64,000 nt of DNA from Vibrio sp. HA2012 (GTDB lineage: Bacteria > Pseudomonadota > Gammaproteobacteria > Enterobacterales > Vibrionaceae): assembly GCF_002812955.1 (NCBI RefSeq), contig NZ_PFXK01000003.1, positions 310,001 to 374,000 of the forward strand, written 5' to 3'. The notes beneath the pieces were generated by a model. The model worked only from the letters and a program-made list of their open reading frames with translations. It was not told where the DNA came from and made no database searches. Of this stretch, positions 1-9,214 are shown piece by piece (within the stretch, counting starts at the first letter, position 1; every line of letters starts with the position of its first letter). The translations under genes and the position numbers were made by a program.

Positions 1-417
1 GTCGATCAATACTGCCGTTCCCATTCTGGCCTGAGTAATATCGATGAGATCCGGATCCAGAGCTCCAGAAGGACAAGCCACTACGCAGGGGATATCCTCA
101 CACATCTCACAGGGGATCTGCCTTGCGGTAAAATAAGGCGTCCCGGTTGCAACCGGAGACAGCATCGTTGCCAGCTTCAGGGTATCGTATGGACAAGCCT
201 GCACACATAACCCACAGCGCAAACAAGCCCTCAGAAAGTCCTGCTCATTCAGAGCGCCGGGAGGACGAACCGGTACACCGGAACCTCCGGTTGCCTTGCT
301 CTGCTCCGACTGCAGAGCAAGAACAGAGGTAACTGCACCGACACCGACAGCCGTTCTCACAGCATCACGCAGAAAACGTCGCCGGCTGGCTGATGGTAAA
401 GAATGCAGGATCTTCAT
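1..417 (-). CDS. napG: NapG ferredoxin-type quinol dehydrogenase component (3' end outside the window)
   Basis: The first 139 codons are visible and the frame is still open at the left edge. The N-terminus ([19 protein letters not shown]) carries a twin-arginine-like RRRFL signal followed by a hydrophobic stretch. After it come ferredoxin-type cysteine clusters, [14 protein letters not shown] and [17 protein letters not shown]. NapG is a periplasmic four-[4Fe-4S] protein that works with membrane NapH to pass electrons from (mena)quinol to the nitrate reductase NapAB. The ATG has a good GGAG site about 8 bases upstream and lies 22 bases after the napA stop, so it belongs to the nap operon. The order napF-D-A-G matches the E. 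coli-type operon; many Vibrio operons lack napGH. MauM is the other close family, but context favours NapG. Confidence 0.88.
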   Translation of the reverse strand, partial: MKILHSLPSASRRRFLRDAVRTAVGVGAVTSVLALQSEQSKATGGSGVPVRPPGALNEQDFLRACLRCGLCVQACPYDTLKLATMLSPVATGTPYFTARQIPCEMCEDIPCVVACPSGALDPDLIDITQARMGTAVLID

Positions 418-439
418 TCTTCACTCCTTCTACGAGCCA

Positions 440-2926
440 TTATGCTTTAGAGATCCTAACTGCACACTTTTTGTAATCCGTCTCTTTCGATAGCGGATCT
501 GTCGCATCCAGCGTCAATTTATTGGTCAACTGACCGGCATCGAAAAATGGCATGAAGACCAGTCCTTCCGGAACCCGGTTACGCCCGCGAGTTTCTACCC
601 GGCTGACCAGTTCACCACGACGTGACTGCACCTTGATTGCATCTCCGCGGCGCAACCCGCGTTTTCTGGCGTCTTTCGGATGCATAAAGATCACAGAATC
701 CGGGAATGCCCGATATAGTTCCGGCACCCGACGAGTCATCGAACCGGTATGCCAATGCTCCAGAATACGGCCGGTACAGAGCCATAAGTCATATTCATCA
801 TCCGGAGATTCTGCCGGTGGCTCATAAGGCAGAGCAAAGATGACTGCTTTTTTATCCGGCTTACCGTAAAAAGCAAATTCTTCACCCTCTTTAACATACG
901 GATCATAACCTTCCGAATAACGCCATAACGTTTCCTTACCATCGACCACAGGCCAACGCAGACCCCGAGCCTGGTGATACATATCAAATGGAGCCAAATC
1001 ATGGGCATGACCACGGCCAAAATAGGCATATTCCTCAAACAGACCTTTCTGCACATAGAAACCGAAATGACGGGATTCGTCATTTAATTGCCCTTCTGCC
1101 AGTTCATCGAGACTGTATTTGTTAACTTCGCCGTTCGCAAATAACACATCAAACAATGTCTTACCGGCAAGTTCCGGTTTCTTATCAATCAGCTCCTGCG
1201 GCCAGACATCTTCCACGGTAAAACGTTTGGAAAACTCCATCACCTGCCATACATCTGACTTCGCCTCACCCGGTGCCTGCACCTGCTGACGCCAGAACTG
1301 GGTACGCCGTTCGGCATTACCATAAGCGCCTTCTTTTTCTACCCACATAGCTGTCGGCAGGATCAAGTCTGCTTCTATGGCCGTCACGGTTGGATACGGA
1401 TCCGACACAACAATGAAGTTGGCCGGATCCCGGAAGCCCGGCAGACGCTCCTGGTTCAGGTTCGGTCCGGCCTGCATATTATTGTTACACTGCACCCAGT
1501 AAGCATTCAGTTTACGGTCTTTCAGCATACGATCCTGGAGTACAGCATGATATCCAGGCTTATCCGGAATGGTGCCCGGCGGTATATTCCACTTGGTCTC
1601 ACACATCTCTCTGTGTTTAGGATTCATCACCACCATATCCGCTGGCAAACGGTGCGCAAAAGTGCCAACTTCACGAGCTGTACCGCAGGCAGACGGTTGT
1701 CCGGTCAGAGAGAACGGCCCACAACCCGGTTTGGAGATCTTGCCGGTAAGCAGGTGAATGTTATACACCAGATTATTCGCCCAGACCCCACGGGTGTGCT
1801 GATTGAATCCCATTGTCCAGTAAGAACAGACCTTTACTTTCGGATCCGCATACATTTCTGCCAGTTCAATCAGCTGATCTTCCGGTACCCCAGAAAGCCC
1901 GGCCGTATATTTTAGATCATACCGAGAGACGAACTTCGCATAATCGTCAAAAGTCATTGGTTTTGATTTACCGCTACCCGGATTCTTCGCGGCTTTTTCC
2001 AGCGGATGAGTCGGACGCAGACCATAGCCGATATCAGTCTCACCTTCACGGATATTAACGTGCTTATCCATAAACGCCTTGTTCACTTTATTATTAGAAA
2101 TAATGTAGTGCGCAATAAAATTCAGGATTGCCAGATCAGTTTGTGGTTTGAAAATAATCGGATTATCCGCCAGCTCATAAGAACGGTGGCTGAACGTAGA
2201 CAATACAGCCACCCGGACATGCTCTTCCGACAAACGGCGATCCGTCAGACGCGACCAGAGAATAGGGTGCATCTCTGCCATATTTGCCCCCCAGAGCACA
2301 AACGCATCTGCATATTCCAGATCATCGTAACACCCCATGGGTTCATCCATACCAAAGGTACGTCCAAAACCAACCACAGCAGAAGCCATACAATGCCGGG
2401 CATTCGGATCAATATTGTTGGAACGGAAACCAGCTTTATACAGTTTTGCTGCAGCATAGCCTTCCCACACCGTCCATTGCCCTGAGCCAAACATGCCTAC
2501 GGAAGTCGGGCCTTTTTCTTTCAGGGCTTTTTTAAATTTTTCAGCCATTACAGAAAAAGCTTCATCCCAACTTACCGGAGTAAATTCTCCTTCTTTGTCA
2601 TAGACACCATCAGTTTTACGCAGCAGCGGTTGAGTAAGGCGATCCTCCCCGTACATGATCTTCGGCAGGAAATATCCCTTAATACAGTTGAGACCCCGGT
2701 TTACTGGCGCATCCGGATCTCCCTGAGAAGCAACAACACGGCCATTCTGTGTCCCGACCAGTACACTACAACCGGTACCACAAAAACGGCATGGTGCCTT
2801 ATCCCAGTGAACCTCATTATCCCGACCGGCAGCCTGAGCGATCGACGTCGGAAGCGTCACTCCCGTTACCGATGCTGCGGCAACCGCTGCATTTGCCTTT
2901 AAGAAAGTTCGTCTACTGACATTCAT
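440..2926 (-). CDS. napA: Periplasmic nitrate reductase catalytic subunit NapA
   Basis: NapA reduces nitrate to nitrite at a bis-molybdopterin-guanine-dinucleotide centre in the periplasm. The start chosen (2926) follows a GAGGAAG ribosome site and gives [10 protein letters not shown], a Tat signal, and a length of 828 residues, the same as E. coli NapA; an upstream in-frame start would add ten residues before the twin arginines. The [4Fe-4S] ligands are C46, C49, C53 and C81 (CRFCGTGC...C). The Mo-ligating cysteine is C179 in NARHCMAS. The start overlaps the napD stop by 14 bases, which suggests translational coupling, and fits NapD's role as a chaperone binding the NapA signal peptide. Identification is secure. 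Confidence 0.97.
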   Translation of the reverse strand: MNVSRRTFLKANAAVAAASVTGVTLPTSIAQAAGRDNEVHWDKAPCRFCGTGCSVLVGTQNGRVVASQGDPDAPVNRGLNCIKGYFLPKIMYGEDRLTQPLLRKTDGVYDKEGEFTPVSWDEAFSVMAEKFKKALKEKGPTSVGMFGSGQWTVWEGYAAAKLYKAGFRSNNIDPNARHCMASAVVGFGRTFGMDEPMGCYDDLEYADAFVLWGANMAEMHPILWSRLTDRRLSEEHVRVAVLSTFSHRSYELADNPIIFKPQTDLAILNFIAHYIISNNKVNKAFMDKHVNIREGETDIGYGLRPTHPLEKAAKNPGSGKSKPMTFDDYAKFVSRYDLKYTAGLSGVPEDQLIELAEMYADPKVKVCSYWTMGFNQHTRGVWANNLVYNIHLLTGKISKPGCGPFSLTGQPSACGTAREVGTFAHRLPADMVVMNPKHREMCETKWNIPPGTIPDKPGYHAVLQDRMLKDRKLNAYWVQCNNNMQAGPNLNQERLPGFRDPANFIVVSDPYPTVTAIEADLILPTAMWVEKEGAYGNAERRTQFWRQQVQAPGEAKSDVWQVMEFSKRFTVEDVWPQELIDKKPELAGKTLFDVLFANGEVNKYSLDELAEGQLNDESRHFGFYVQKGLFEEYAYFGRGHAHDLAPFDMYHQARGLRWPVVDGKETLWRYSEGYDPYVKEGEEFAFYGKPDKKAVIFALPYEPPAESPDDEYDLWLCTGRILEHWHTGSMTRRVPELYRAFPDSVIFMHPKDARKRGLRRGDAIKVQSRRGELVSRVETRGRNRVPEGLVFMPFFDAGQLTNKLTLDATDPLSKETDYKKCAVRISKA

Positions 2927-3185
2927 TTTTCGCTTCCTCAAGCTCACATTGCTCATCCATCTGATGGAATACCAAAGTTGCTGCTAATACTCCCGGCAGC
3001 TGTTTTATCTGATCAAAGGTGTCTGCGAGACTATTCCTGCTGTCACCCTCTATAACGACAACCATCTTTCCCGCGTCACTCATTGCCGGGACTTCAGCAC
3101 CATTCAGTGCTTCTATGGCTGTTTTTACCTGCTCCAGTTGATCGGCTGCCGCATGCACGGCAAGGCTGCTAACGTGATATGTCAT
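2913..3185 (-). CDS. napD: NapD, signal-peptide-binding chaperone for NapA
   Basis: A 90-residue cytoplasmic protein (E. coli NapD has 87). NapD binds the Tat signal of NapA and holds back export until the molybdenum cofactor is inserted. The opening [12 protein letters not shown] and the acidic, ferredoxin-like-fold composition are typical. The gene overlaps napF by four bases (ATGA) at 3182-3185 and napA by 14 bases at its other end, so the three genes form a tightly coupled unit. No unusual feature is seen. Confidence 0.92.
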   Translation of the reverse strand: MTYHVSSLAVHAAADQLEQVKTAIEALNGAEVPAMSDAGKMVVVIEGDSRNSLADTFDQIKQLPGVLAATLVFHQMDEQCELEEAKNECQ

Positions 3186-3688
3186 TTGTCTGTTCCAAGC
3201 CTGTTATTTATTGTTATTGCATCGACCGGACAAGGCCTGATACAGGCACCACATCCGGTACATTCATCCAGATTCACAACAGGTACAGCTATCTTTCCTG
3301 CCTGCAGGTGAAACTGAATCGCAGCATATCCGCACATATCACCACAACTGCGGCATTCGACTCCATGATAAGCAAGACACTGTTCTCCGATATCAGCGAC
3401 CTGCTGCCATGGCAGCTGCGTTTGGGAAATAAAAACCGGTTCAGTGCAACCCTGTAGACACAACCCGCAGAAGGTACACTCCCCCCGATGAAAGTCGATT
3501 TCGGGGAATCCACCCTCTCCGCTGATAATGATGCCGGTTTCACACACACCAATACATTTCCCACAACGGGTACAGCTTTCGACAAAAGCCGGTTCTGCTA
3601 CCGTCCAGGGCATACGCTCCGGAACCTGATTATTGATATGTGCCTTCGGTAAACGACTAAATAACCGGCGTCGTGTAATATCGACCAA
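3182..3688 (-). CDS. napF: NapF cytoplasmic ferredoxin-type maturation protein
   Basis: A 168-residue protein with several [4Fe-4S] cysteine clusters: CTRCGKCIGVC near residue 39, CTFCGLCLQGC near residue 71, a CRSCGDMC element and CTGCGACIRPC near the C-terminus. The N-terminal MVDITRRRLFSRL is a known NapF feature and is not a cleaved Tat signal. NapF sits in the cytoplasm and interacts with NapA, probably during its maturation. It is the first gene of the operon; the regulatory sites at 3768-3783 and 3798-3811 lie 80-125 bases upstream of it. Confidence 0.92.
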   Translation of the reverse strand: MVDITRRRLFSRLPKAHINNQVPERMPWTVAEPAFVESCTRCGKCIGVCETGIIISGEGGFPEIDFHRGECTFCGLCLQGCTEPVFISQTQLPWQQVADIGEQCLAYHGVECRSCGDMCGYAAIQFHLQAGKIAVPVVNLDECTGCGACIRPCPVDAITINNRLGTDK

Positions 3689-3767
3689 TCTCTATCCTGC
3701 TTGTCTGGTGATAGGTTTCTGTTTATTGTTAATAAAATCAGTCTAGGATCTGGAAGACAGGTATAAA

Positions 3768-3783
3768 TACCCATTAAGGGGTA
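3768..3783 (-). promoter_or_regulatory. NarP/NarL binding site, 7-2-7 inverted heptamers, upstream of napF
   Basis: The sequence reads TACCCAT-TA-AGGGGTA. Both heptamers fit the NarP/NarL consensus TACYYMT exactly and are arranged as an inverted pair two bases apart, the arrangement NarP recognises at E. coli napF. The cognate NarQ-NarP pair is encoded divergently on the other side of this intergenic region. The site could serve either direction, but spacing favours napF. Confidence 0.8.
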
Positions 3784-3797
3784 ATTCACTCCAAGTC

Positions 3798-3811
3798 TTG
3801 AGCAAGATCAA
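3798..3811. promoter_or_regulatory. FNR-like box between napF and narQ
   Basis: TTGAGCAAGATCAA matches the FNR consensus TTGAT-N4-ATCAA in nine of ten positions. It is centred 29 bp from the centre of the NarP site, on the side away from napF, as expected for an FNR plus NarP co-activated napF promoter. E. coli has 20 bp between these centres. CRP can bind similar sequences, so the assignment rests partly on context. Confidence 0.6.
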
Positions 3812-3891
3812 TTCTTCATCATCCCCGACTTCACACAATTGAACATTACGTCATCAAATCATGGTCAAATACAGATAAGGAAAAAATAATC

Positions 3892-5583
3892 GTGCGTAAA
3901 CCCCAGGCATCTGTTACCCGAACAATCGCCCGAGCGATGATGCTTATCCTGCTCTTATCCGTTACTACAACAGGCATCACTCTGTTTGCCCTGTTTTCCA
4001 GTCTGGATGATGCTGGTGCGATTAATATTGCCGGTTCACTACGAATGCAGAGCTACCGACTGGCTCTTGATATAAAAACAGATTCAGAACAGTTCACCCG
4101 CCACCTGAACAATTATGAACAATCAATAAACGCACCGGCATTAAAATCACTCAACAACTGGATTACTCCTCAGCCATTGCTCGATAATTACAACCATCTT
4201 CTTACCCGTTGGCATGATCTGCAGCCCGCTCTGCAGTCGGATAATAATCAACCTTATCTGGAGAATGTGGCCGGATTTGTTAACCAGATAGATACCTTCG
4301 TTTCAGAACTCCAGAAGTTTGCCGAACTAAAACTGGAGTTACTGACCTTCTCGTATGGTCTGGGTTTTACATTGATTCTGCTGATCGCCTTCTACACTAT
4401 CTTTTATACCCAGCGAAAGGTGGTATTTCCGTTAACACAACTTGTCATGGCCAGCAAGCAGATGCAGGAAGGTAACTTCCGTGTCAAACTGACGGACGGC
4501 ATGCAGAATGAACTGGGAATTCTGGCTGATGCCTTTAATAACATGGCATCTGAGCTGGAAAAGCTCTATTCCGGACTGGAATTCAAGGTACAGGAAAAAA
4601 CCCGCAAGCTGGAACATGCCAAAAATTCACTGGAAACACTTTACGGTTGTTCACAAGAGCTTTCCGTCAGCTACCTGAATGAAAGTAACTTCCAAAATAT
4701 ACTGCAACGCCTTTTAGCGACTGAAGGTCTTACCGCAGTCCAACTGACAGTAGAGGATGAACCGGGAGCGTACTGGCACATCAAAGCCGGAAAAGTTTCT
4801 GACAAAAAGGACTGGCATACTGAGCCTCTATGCCTGAATGACGAAATACTGGGACGGCTGGAATGGCAGCATACTCTTCCCTGCCCTGATAATGAACTGA
4901 TCCGCAGTGTCAGCCAGATCCTTGCCCGAGGGGTGTACTACAATAAATCCCAAAAACAGACCCAACAACTGTTATTGATGGAAGAGCGAGCCACCATTGC
5001 CCGGGAATTACATGATTCTATCGCTCAGTCGCTCTCTTATCTGAAAATTCAGACCACTCTGCTGACCCGGAGCTTAAACAAAGCTAATCTGGAACAGGCA
5101 GAAGTCACCGCCAGAGAGATCGACCAGCAGCTCAGTGCCACATACACTCAGTTGAGAGAGCTACTCAGTACATTCCGACTGACTATCGGCAAAGCCAATC
5201 TGGGTGAGGCATTAAAAGAACTGCTCATGCCTCTGGAAGAACAGACCGATGCAGTCCTGACGCTGGATAATCAACTGGCTTCTCTGTCTTTGCGGGCAAA
5301 TCATCAGGTGCATGTATTACAGATTATTAGGGAAGCGGTACTGAACGCTATCAAGCATGCCGAAGCGACCCGGATTACCATTAGTTGCCAGCAACAAGAA
5401 GAGCAGGTCAATATTACAATCAGTGACAATGGCTCCGGTTTCTGTACTGATGTGGAAAAGCTCAACCACTACGGCCTGACGATCATGACGGAAAGAGCTG
5501 ATCGTCTGGACGGGAAGATCAATATAAACAGTAAGCCGGGGAAAGGCTGTCAGGTACAGCTTCTTTTCCCTCTGCAAAAATAA
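3892..5583 (+). CDS. narQ: Nitrate/nitrite sensor histidine kinase NarQ
   Basis: A 563-residue membrane kinase (E. coli NarQ has 566). It has a first membrane span at about residues 14-36, then the NarX/NarQ P-box at 42-57 (INIAGSLRMQSYR), which binds nitrate. After a periplasmic helical domain come a second span at about 152-172, a HAMP segment and a signalling linker. The HisKA_3 phospho-acceptor is H374 in ARELHDSIAQS, followed by an HATPase with the N-box HEVL-type region and DNGSGF. The start is GTG at 3892 with AAGGA 12 bases upstream. It is cotranscribed with narP 17 bases downstream. It lies divergent from the nap operon that it controls. Confidence 0.95.
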   Translation: MRKPQASVTRTIARAMMLILLLSVTTTGITLFALFSSLDDAGAINIAGSLRMQSYRLALDIKTDSEQFTRHLNNYEQSINAPALKSLNNWITPQPLLDNYNHLLTRWHDLQPALQSDNNQPYLENVAGFVNQIDTFVSELQKFAELKLELLTFSYGLGFTLILLIAFYTIFYTQRKVVFPLTQLVMASKQMQEGNFRVKLTDGMQNELGILADAFNNMASELEKLYSGLEFKVQEKTRKLEHAKNSLETLYGCSQELSVSYLNESNFQNILQRLLATEGLTAVQLTVEDEPGAYWHIKAGKVSDKKDWHTEPLCLNDEILGRLEWQHTLPCPDNELIRSVSQILARGVYYNKSQKQTQQLLLMEERATIARELHDSIAQSLSYLKIQTTLLTRSLNKANLEQAEVTAREIDQQLSATYTQLRELLSTFRLTIGKANLGEALKELLMPLEEQTDAVLTLDNQLASLSLRANHQVHVLQIIREAVLNAIKHAEATRITISCQQQEEQVNITISDNGSGFCTDVEKLNHYGLTIMTERADRLDGKININSKPGKGCQVQLLFPLQK

Positions 5584-5600
5584 CAAACACAGGAATTATT

Positions 5601-6224
5601 ATGACCCTCTGGAACGTACTCATTGTTGATGATCATCCGCTACTGCGCCGGGGAATAAATCAGCTTCTGTCCTTTGAAGACGAATTTAATGTAATAGCGG
5701 AAGCCGGTAATGGTGCCGATGCCGTTGCCAGTGCCTGCCAGAATGAGCCGGATATGATTCTGCTGGATCTGAACATGAAGGGGATGTCCGGCCTAGACAC
5801 ACTAAAAGCTCTGCGTGAAGAAGGCATCACATCCACTGTAATAGTGCTGACCGTCTCCGATAGCCGTCAGGATATCCGTTCTCTTATTGAAGCCGGTGCT
5901 GACGGATATCTGCTAAAAGATACTGAACCAGATGAACTGATCAAATTGCTGAAACAGGCGATGAGCAGCGGCAGTGCCTATAGTCAGACTGTATTGGATG
6001 TCCTGAGCCACGCAAAACAAGGAGATGACCGGTTCAGCTCACTGACAGACCGGGAACAGGAAATACTGGAAGAAGTTGCTCAGGGTCTGAGTAATCGCCA
6101 GATTGCCGAACGCCTGTTCATCTCCGAGGCAACCGTAAAAGTACATATAAAAAGCCTGCTGAAAAAACTACAGGTAAAATCCAGAGTCGCGGCAACCGTA
6201 CTTTATCTGGAAAGTAAGGGATAA
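5601..6224 (+). CDS. narP: Nitrate/nitrite response regulator NarP
   Basis: A 207-residue response regulator with an N-terminal receiver (phospho-acceptor D56 in LLDLNMKG, acidic pair D10-D11, conserved Lys in LLKD) and a C-terminal LuxR-type helix-turn-helix (SSLTDREQEILEEVAQG, then SNRQIAERLFISEATVK). It is phosphorylated by NarQ and binds 7-2-7 heptamers, one perfect example of which lies upstream of napF in this window. It could be labelled NarL on family grounds, but pairing with NarQ and proximity to nap favour NarP. Confidence 0.93.
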   Translation: MTLWNVLIVDDHPLLRRGINQLLSFEDEFNVIAEAGNGADAVASACQNEPDMILLDLNMKGMSGLDTLKALREEGITSTVIVLTVSDSRQDIRSLIEAGADGYLLKDTEPDELIKLLKQAMSSGSAYSQTVLDVLSHAKQGDDRFSSLTDREQEILEEVAQGLSNRQIAERLFISEATVKVHIKSLLKKLQVKSRVAATVLYLESKG

Positions 6225-6294
6225 GAATCTGATTGCTGCAGGAAGAACGTCTTTTTGTCCGGTGACTCGTATCTAAAAATAGATTTACACACTA

Positions 6295-6319
6295 AGAAAC
6301 GGGCATATAGCCCGTTTCT
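6295..6319. terminator. Hairpin after narP, probably bidirectional
   Basis: A perfect 10-bp stem, AGAAACGGGC / GCCCGTTTCT, with an ATATA loop lies between the convergent narP and GH4 genes. It lacks a clear T tract on either side, so it is a likely rather than certain terminator. Confidence 0.6.
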
Positions 6320-6343
6320 GCTGATATGAACTGCAGTAAATAA

Positions 6344-7501
6344 TCACAACAGATGCGCAAATTGAGGCATATAGTCAATATTTTCCTCTACCGTATCAAA
6401 CAGAGCATCCTGCAGCAAATTGTCTGTCGTCACGACAGGATTGAGAATCAAAGCCCGGTGGGCAAGGTTAATATCTCCCGTTATAGCCGCTTCAATTGTC
6501 AGACTTTCGTACTCTTTCATCAATTGGATCTGGCGCTGGATATTCTCCGGAAAAGGAGTCACATTCAGCGGTAAAGGCCCGGATTTAGTGATCACGGAGC
6601 TGACTTCAACCGCACACTCATTCGGTAGTCCGTAGATGGTTCCGTTGTTACGGGTATTCACATGCATAATAGTGCGTTTGTCATTATAGATAGAGGCCAT
6701 CAATTCACCGATAGATTCTGAATAATACAAGCCGCCACGCAACTCCAGCTCATCCGGCCTGACATCCAGAGCCGGATTAGGCCATTCAGGAACAGGGATA
6801 CTGCTGGGAACAACCTTATCATTGCCCTTTCGGATCTCTTCCAGAACCTGATCATGTTTATCTTCCCCATTCAGCAATACCTGACAGGTAAAGATGAAAT
6901 GATTAAGCCCGGCAAACTGAATCAAAGCCTCTCCCGGGCGGGCATTCAATAACGAGTTAATTCCCTGTTCCATAATCGCCGGAACATGACACAGCCCGAC
7001 CACTTTGACGTGAGTGTATTTCAGTACAGCTTCCGTCACCATGCCGGACGGATTAGTGAAGTTCAGTAGCCAGGCTTCCGGACAGAGTTGTTCTATATCT
7101 TTACAGATATCCAGCATCACCGGGATGGTACGGCAGGCACTGGCAAAACCACTCAGTCCATTCGTTTCCCGGACAATCAGCCCATACTTCATGGAGACCC
7201 GCTCATCGCGAATACGACCATCCAGACAACCGGCCCGGAACTGCGAGCAGATAAAATCGGCTCCCTTCAATGCCCTTCGCCGGTCAAGAGTAACGAACAA
7301 TTTGATTTCAGACCCTGATTTTCTCAGCGTCCTTTCAGCTTGTGCTGCAATAATATTGACTTTCTCCCAGCCTTCATCAATATCTACCAGCCACAATTCT
7401 TTTATTGGCAGCTCATCTTTTCGTCTCAGGAATTCGTTTACTACTTCTGGTGTATAATTTGATCCCCCACCAATAATCACAACTTTAAGGTAACCATCCA
7501 T
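6344..7501 (-). CDS. GH4-family 6-phospho-glycosidase homologue with an apparent internal deletion
   Basis: The N-terminal half is clearly glycoside hydrolase family 4 (NAD+- and Mn2+-dependent, CelF/LicH group): Rossmann motif VVIIGGGSNYTPE, GADFICSQFR, RETNGLSG, NFTNPSGM, GLCHVP and GLNHF. The C-terminal half also matches (LELRGGLYYSES, NDKRTIMHVNTRNNG, YESLTIEAAITGD). Between GLNHF and LELRGG, however, only about 45-50 residues are present and the family block with SY-x-RYYY, which holds the catalytic tyrosine, cannot be found. At 385 residues it is about 50-60 shorter than CelF/LicH. The start at 7501 follows AAGAGG; an upstream ATG at 7537 would add 12 residues. It stands alone with no PTS genes nearby. 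It may be inactive. Confidence 0.75.
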   Translation of the reverse strand: MDGYLKVVIIGGGSNYTPEVVNEFLRRKDELPIKELWLVDIDEGWEKVNIIAAQAERTLRKSGSEIKLFVTLDRRRALKGADFICSQFRAGCLDGRIRDERVSMKYGLIVRETNGLSGFASACRTIPVMLDICKDIEQLCPEAWLLNFTNPSGMVTEAVLKYTHVKVVGLCHVPAIMEQGINSLLNARPGEALIQFAGLNHFIFTCQVLLNGEDKHDQVLEEIRKGNDKVVPSSIPVPEWPNPALDVRPDELELRGGLYYSESIGELMASIYNDKRTIMHVNTRNNGTIYGLPNECAVEVSSVITKSGPLPLNVTPFPENIQRQIQLMKEYESLTIEAAITGDINLAHRALILNPVVTTDNLLQDALFDTVEENIDYMPQFAHLL

Positions 7502-7745
7502 CTCCCGCCTCTTACGCAACTTTATCCTGAAGCTCATATTCGTTTTTCAACAACACAAATATCAGCAAAAAAATATTCCATAGAAAGGATAGACGATCTG
7601 ATTCAAGCTGCCCGCCTTTGCACAAAAAATAAACAAATTCGTGTCATGGCGCAATTTTTACTCATTTTATTGATGTGCAATTTTGTGCATTAGATCTAAA
7701 TTATAAGCTGAGGATCGCCCAAGTGGAAAAAAGCAGGAAAGATAC

Positions 7746-9074
7746 TTATCCCAGAACACCCCGAGTCTGATCCCGGCCTTCATTCTTAGCCTTATACAGC
7801 TGTTGGTCAGCAACCTTGAAGGCTTTATCCGGAGAATAAGCCATTCGGGCAAACCCCAGCGAAGCCGTCACCGGGGGCTTGCTACCCATTGTGGCTATAC
7901 TGGCTCTTAATCGGTCAAAGCAGACTTCAGCATGCTCAAAAGAATCGCATCTTAAAATGATCACAAATTCTTCACCACCAACCCGAAAGACATAATCGCG
8001 GTCACGAATTCCCTCTTTCAGTGCTGCAGCTACTCTACGGATCACATCATCACCCACATCATGACCGTAGTTATCATTCACATGTTTAAAAAAATCGATA
8101 TCCAGAATACCGATGTAATAGTTTGCATTAACAAACTTGTGTTTAATCTTATTGAAATAAGCCCGGTTATACAGGCGGGAAAGTTCATCAATGTTGACCT
8201 TATCTTCCAGCTTCCGGGAGCGTTTATAGAATTCGTAATAAATATAGGTCGACACCATTAACACACAGACAAAAATAGTCAGAACCTGAGGCAGATAGTA
8301 AAGGAATTTTTCGGTCGGGCTAATAAAGTAGATCAAATACGCACTCTCAGTTCCATCTACTGCCGGAGCCTTCTTAAACAGGATCAAATGATCCTGATAA
8401 TCAATAATACCGGACTCTTTGTAAATACTCGCTTTATCCAGTTCAATCCAGAGCTGTTCATCCCATTTATCACTTGTCAGAGGATAAGCAGTACGTCCTT
8501 CAGTGACAATACCTCCGTCAGAAAGATAAAAAACCCGTTCAAAACTGGCATAGCTGAATTTACTTTTATTGATATCCACCACCAGATAACCGGCAATTTG
8601 TTCATTCAGAACGACGGGGTAATAAAGAGTAAACACATCATCATTCAATCGGTTAACAAACGGTTGATCAAGATGAGTATTTTGATAGAAAAAGACCTCT
8701 ACTTTACTGGCAAGGTAAGGTTGCAATTGATGGAAATGATTAACAGTCAGTAACTGCAGCGACTCTACAAATCCCTCCCTGCGGGAATCAAGGATCACAG
8801 CGATCAAATCATTGGTATGACTAACCTCTCTGCCAAGCACGAACTCCTGCCGGATTGTGTCACTTTCAACCAGACCGGCGTAGTCATCGATGAGTTCCGT
8901 TTCCTGTTTAAAAACAGATGTCCATACATTGATTTTGTCAAAAATATACGGATAAAGGGCTGATTCCAGATAAGATGTCGGGGTATTAACCAGAAAAATG
9001 ACAGCAAAAATCACCATCAGCGATTTTAGCTCATGTCCGGCCGATCTTGTGTTATCAATACCTGAGTAATACAC
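7746..9074 (-). CDS. Membrane-anchored diguanylate cyclase (GGDEF)
   Basis: A 442-residue protein with a span near residues 17-35, a periplasmic sensor region (about 40-265, probably Cache/PAS-like), a second span near 270-290 and a C-terminal GGDEF domain. The catalytic motif is GGEEF at 366-370. A canonical inhibitory I-site, RDRD, lies at 357-360, five residues before it, so product inhibition by c-di-GMP is expected. NIDELSRLYNRAYF opens the cyclase domain as usual. The start is a GTG preceded closely by GGAG; the true start could be slightly downstream. The sensor's ligand is unknown. It stands alone between eutR and the GH4 gene. Confidence 0.85.
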   Translation of the reverse strand: MYYSGIDNTRSAGHELKSLMVIFAVIFLVNTPTSYLESALYPYIFDKINVWTSVFKQETELIDDYAGLVESDTIRQEFVLGREVSHTNDLIAVILDSRREGFVESLQLLTVNHFHQLQPYLASKVEVFFYQNTHLDQPFVNRLNDDVFTLYYPVVLNEQIAGYLVVDINKSKFSYASFERVFYLSDGGIVTEGRTAYPLTSDKWDEQLWIELDKASIYKESGIIDYQDHLILFKKAPAVDGTESAYLIYFISPTEKFLYYLPQVLTIFVCVLMVSTYIYYEFYKRSRKLEDKVNIDELSRLYNRAYFNKIKHKFVNANYYIGILDIDFFKHVNDNYGHDVGDDVIRRVAAALKEGIRDRDYVFRVGGEEFVIILRCDSFEHAEVCFDRLRASIATMGSKPPVTASLGFARMAYSPDKAFKVADQQLYKAKNEGRDQTRGVLG

Positions 9075-9214
9075 GCTCCACTACACCTGTCTGGTTGCCC
9101 GGCAGGTTCCATATACAACGAAAACAAAGCCAAAGAATTTTATACACGAGTTATATGACTGTTTTATTATGTAAAAATGTCATAACCCTAAAACGCACTC
9201 TTATTTAAACCAGA

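Noticed and set aside
1547..2485. Several plus-strand open frames opposite napA
   Set aside because: napA is unmistakable on the other strand; these frames have no family resemblance and no ribosome sites.
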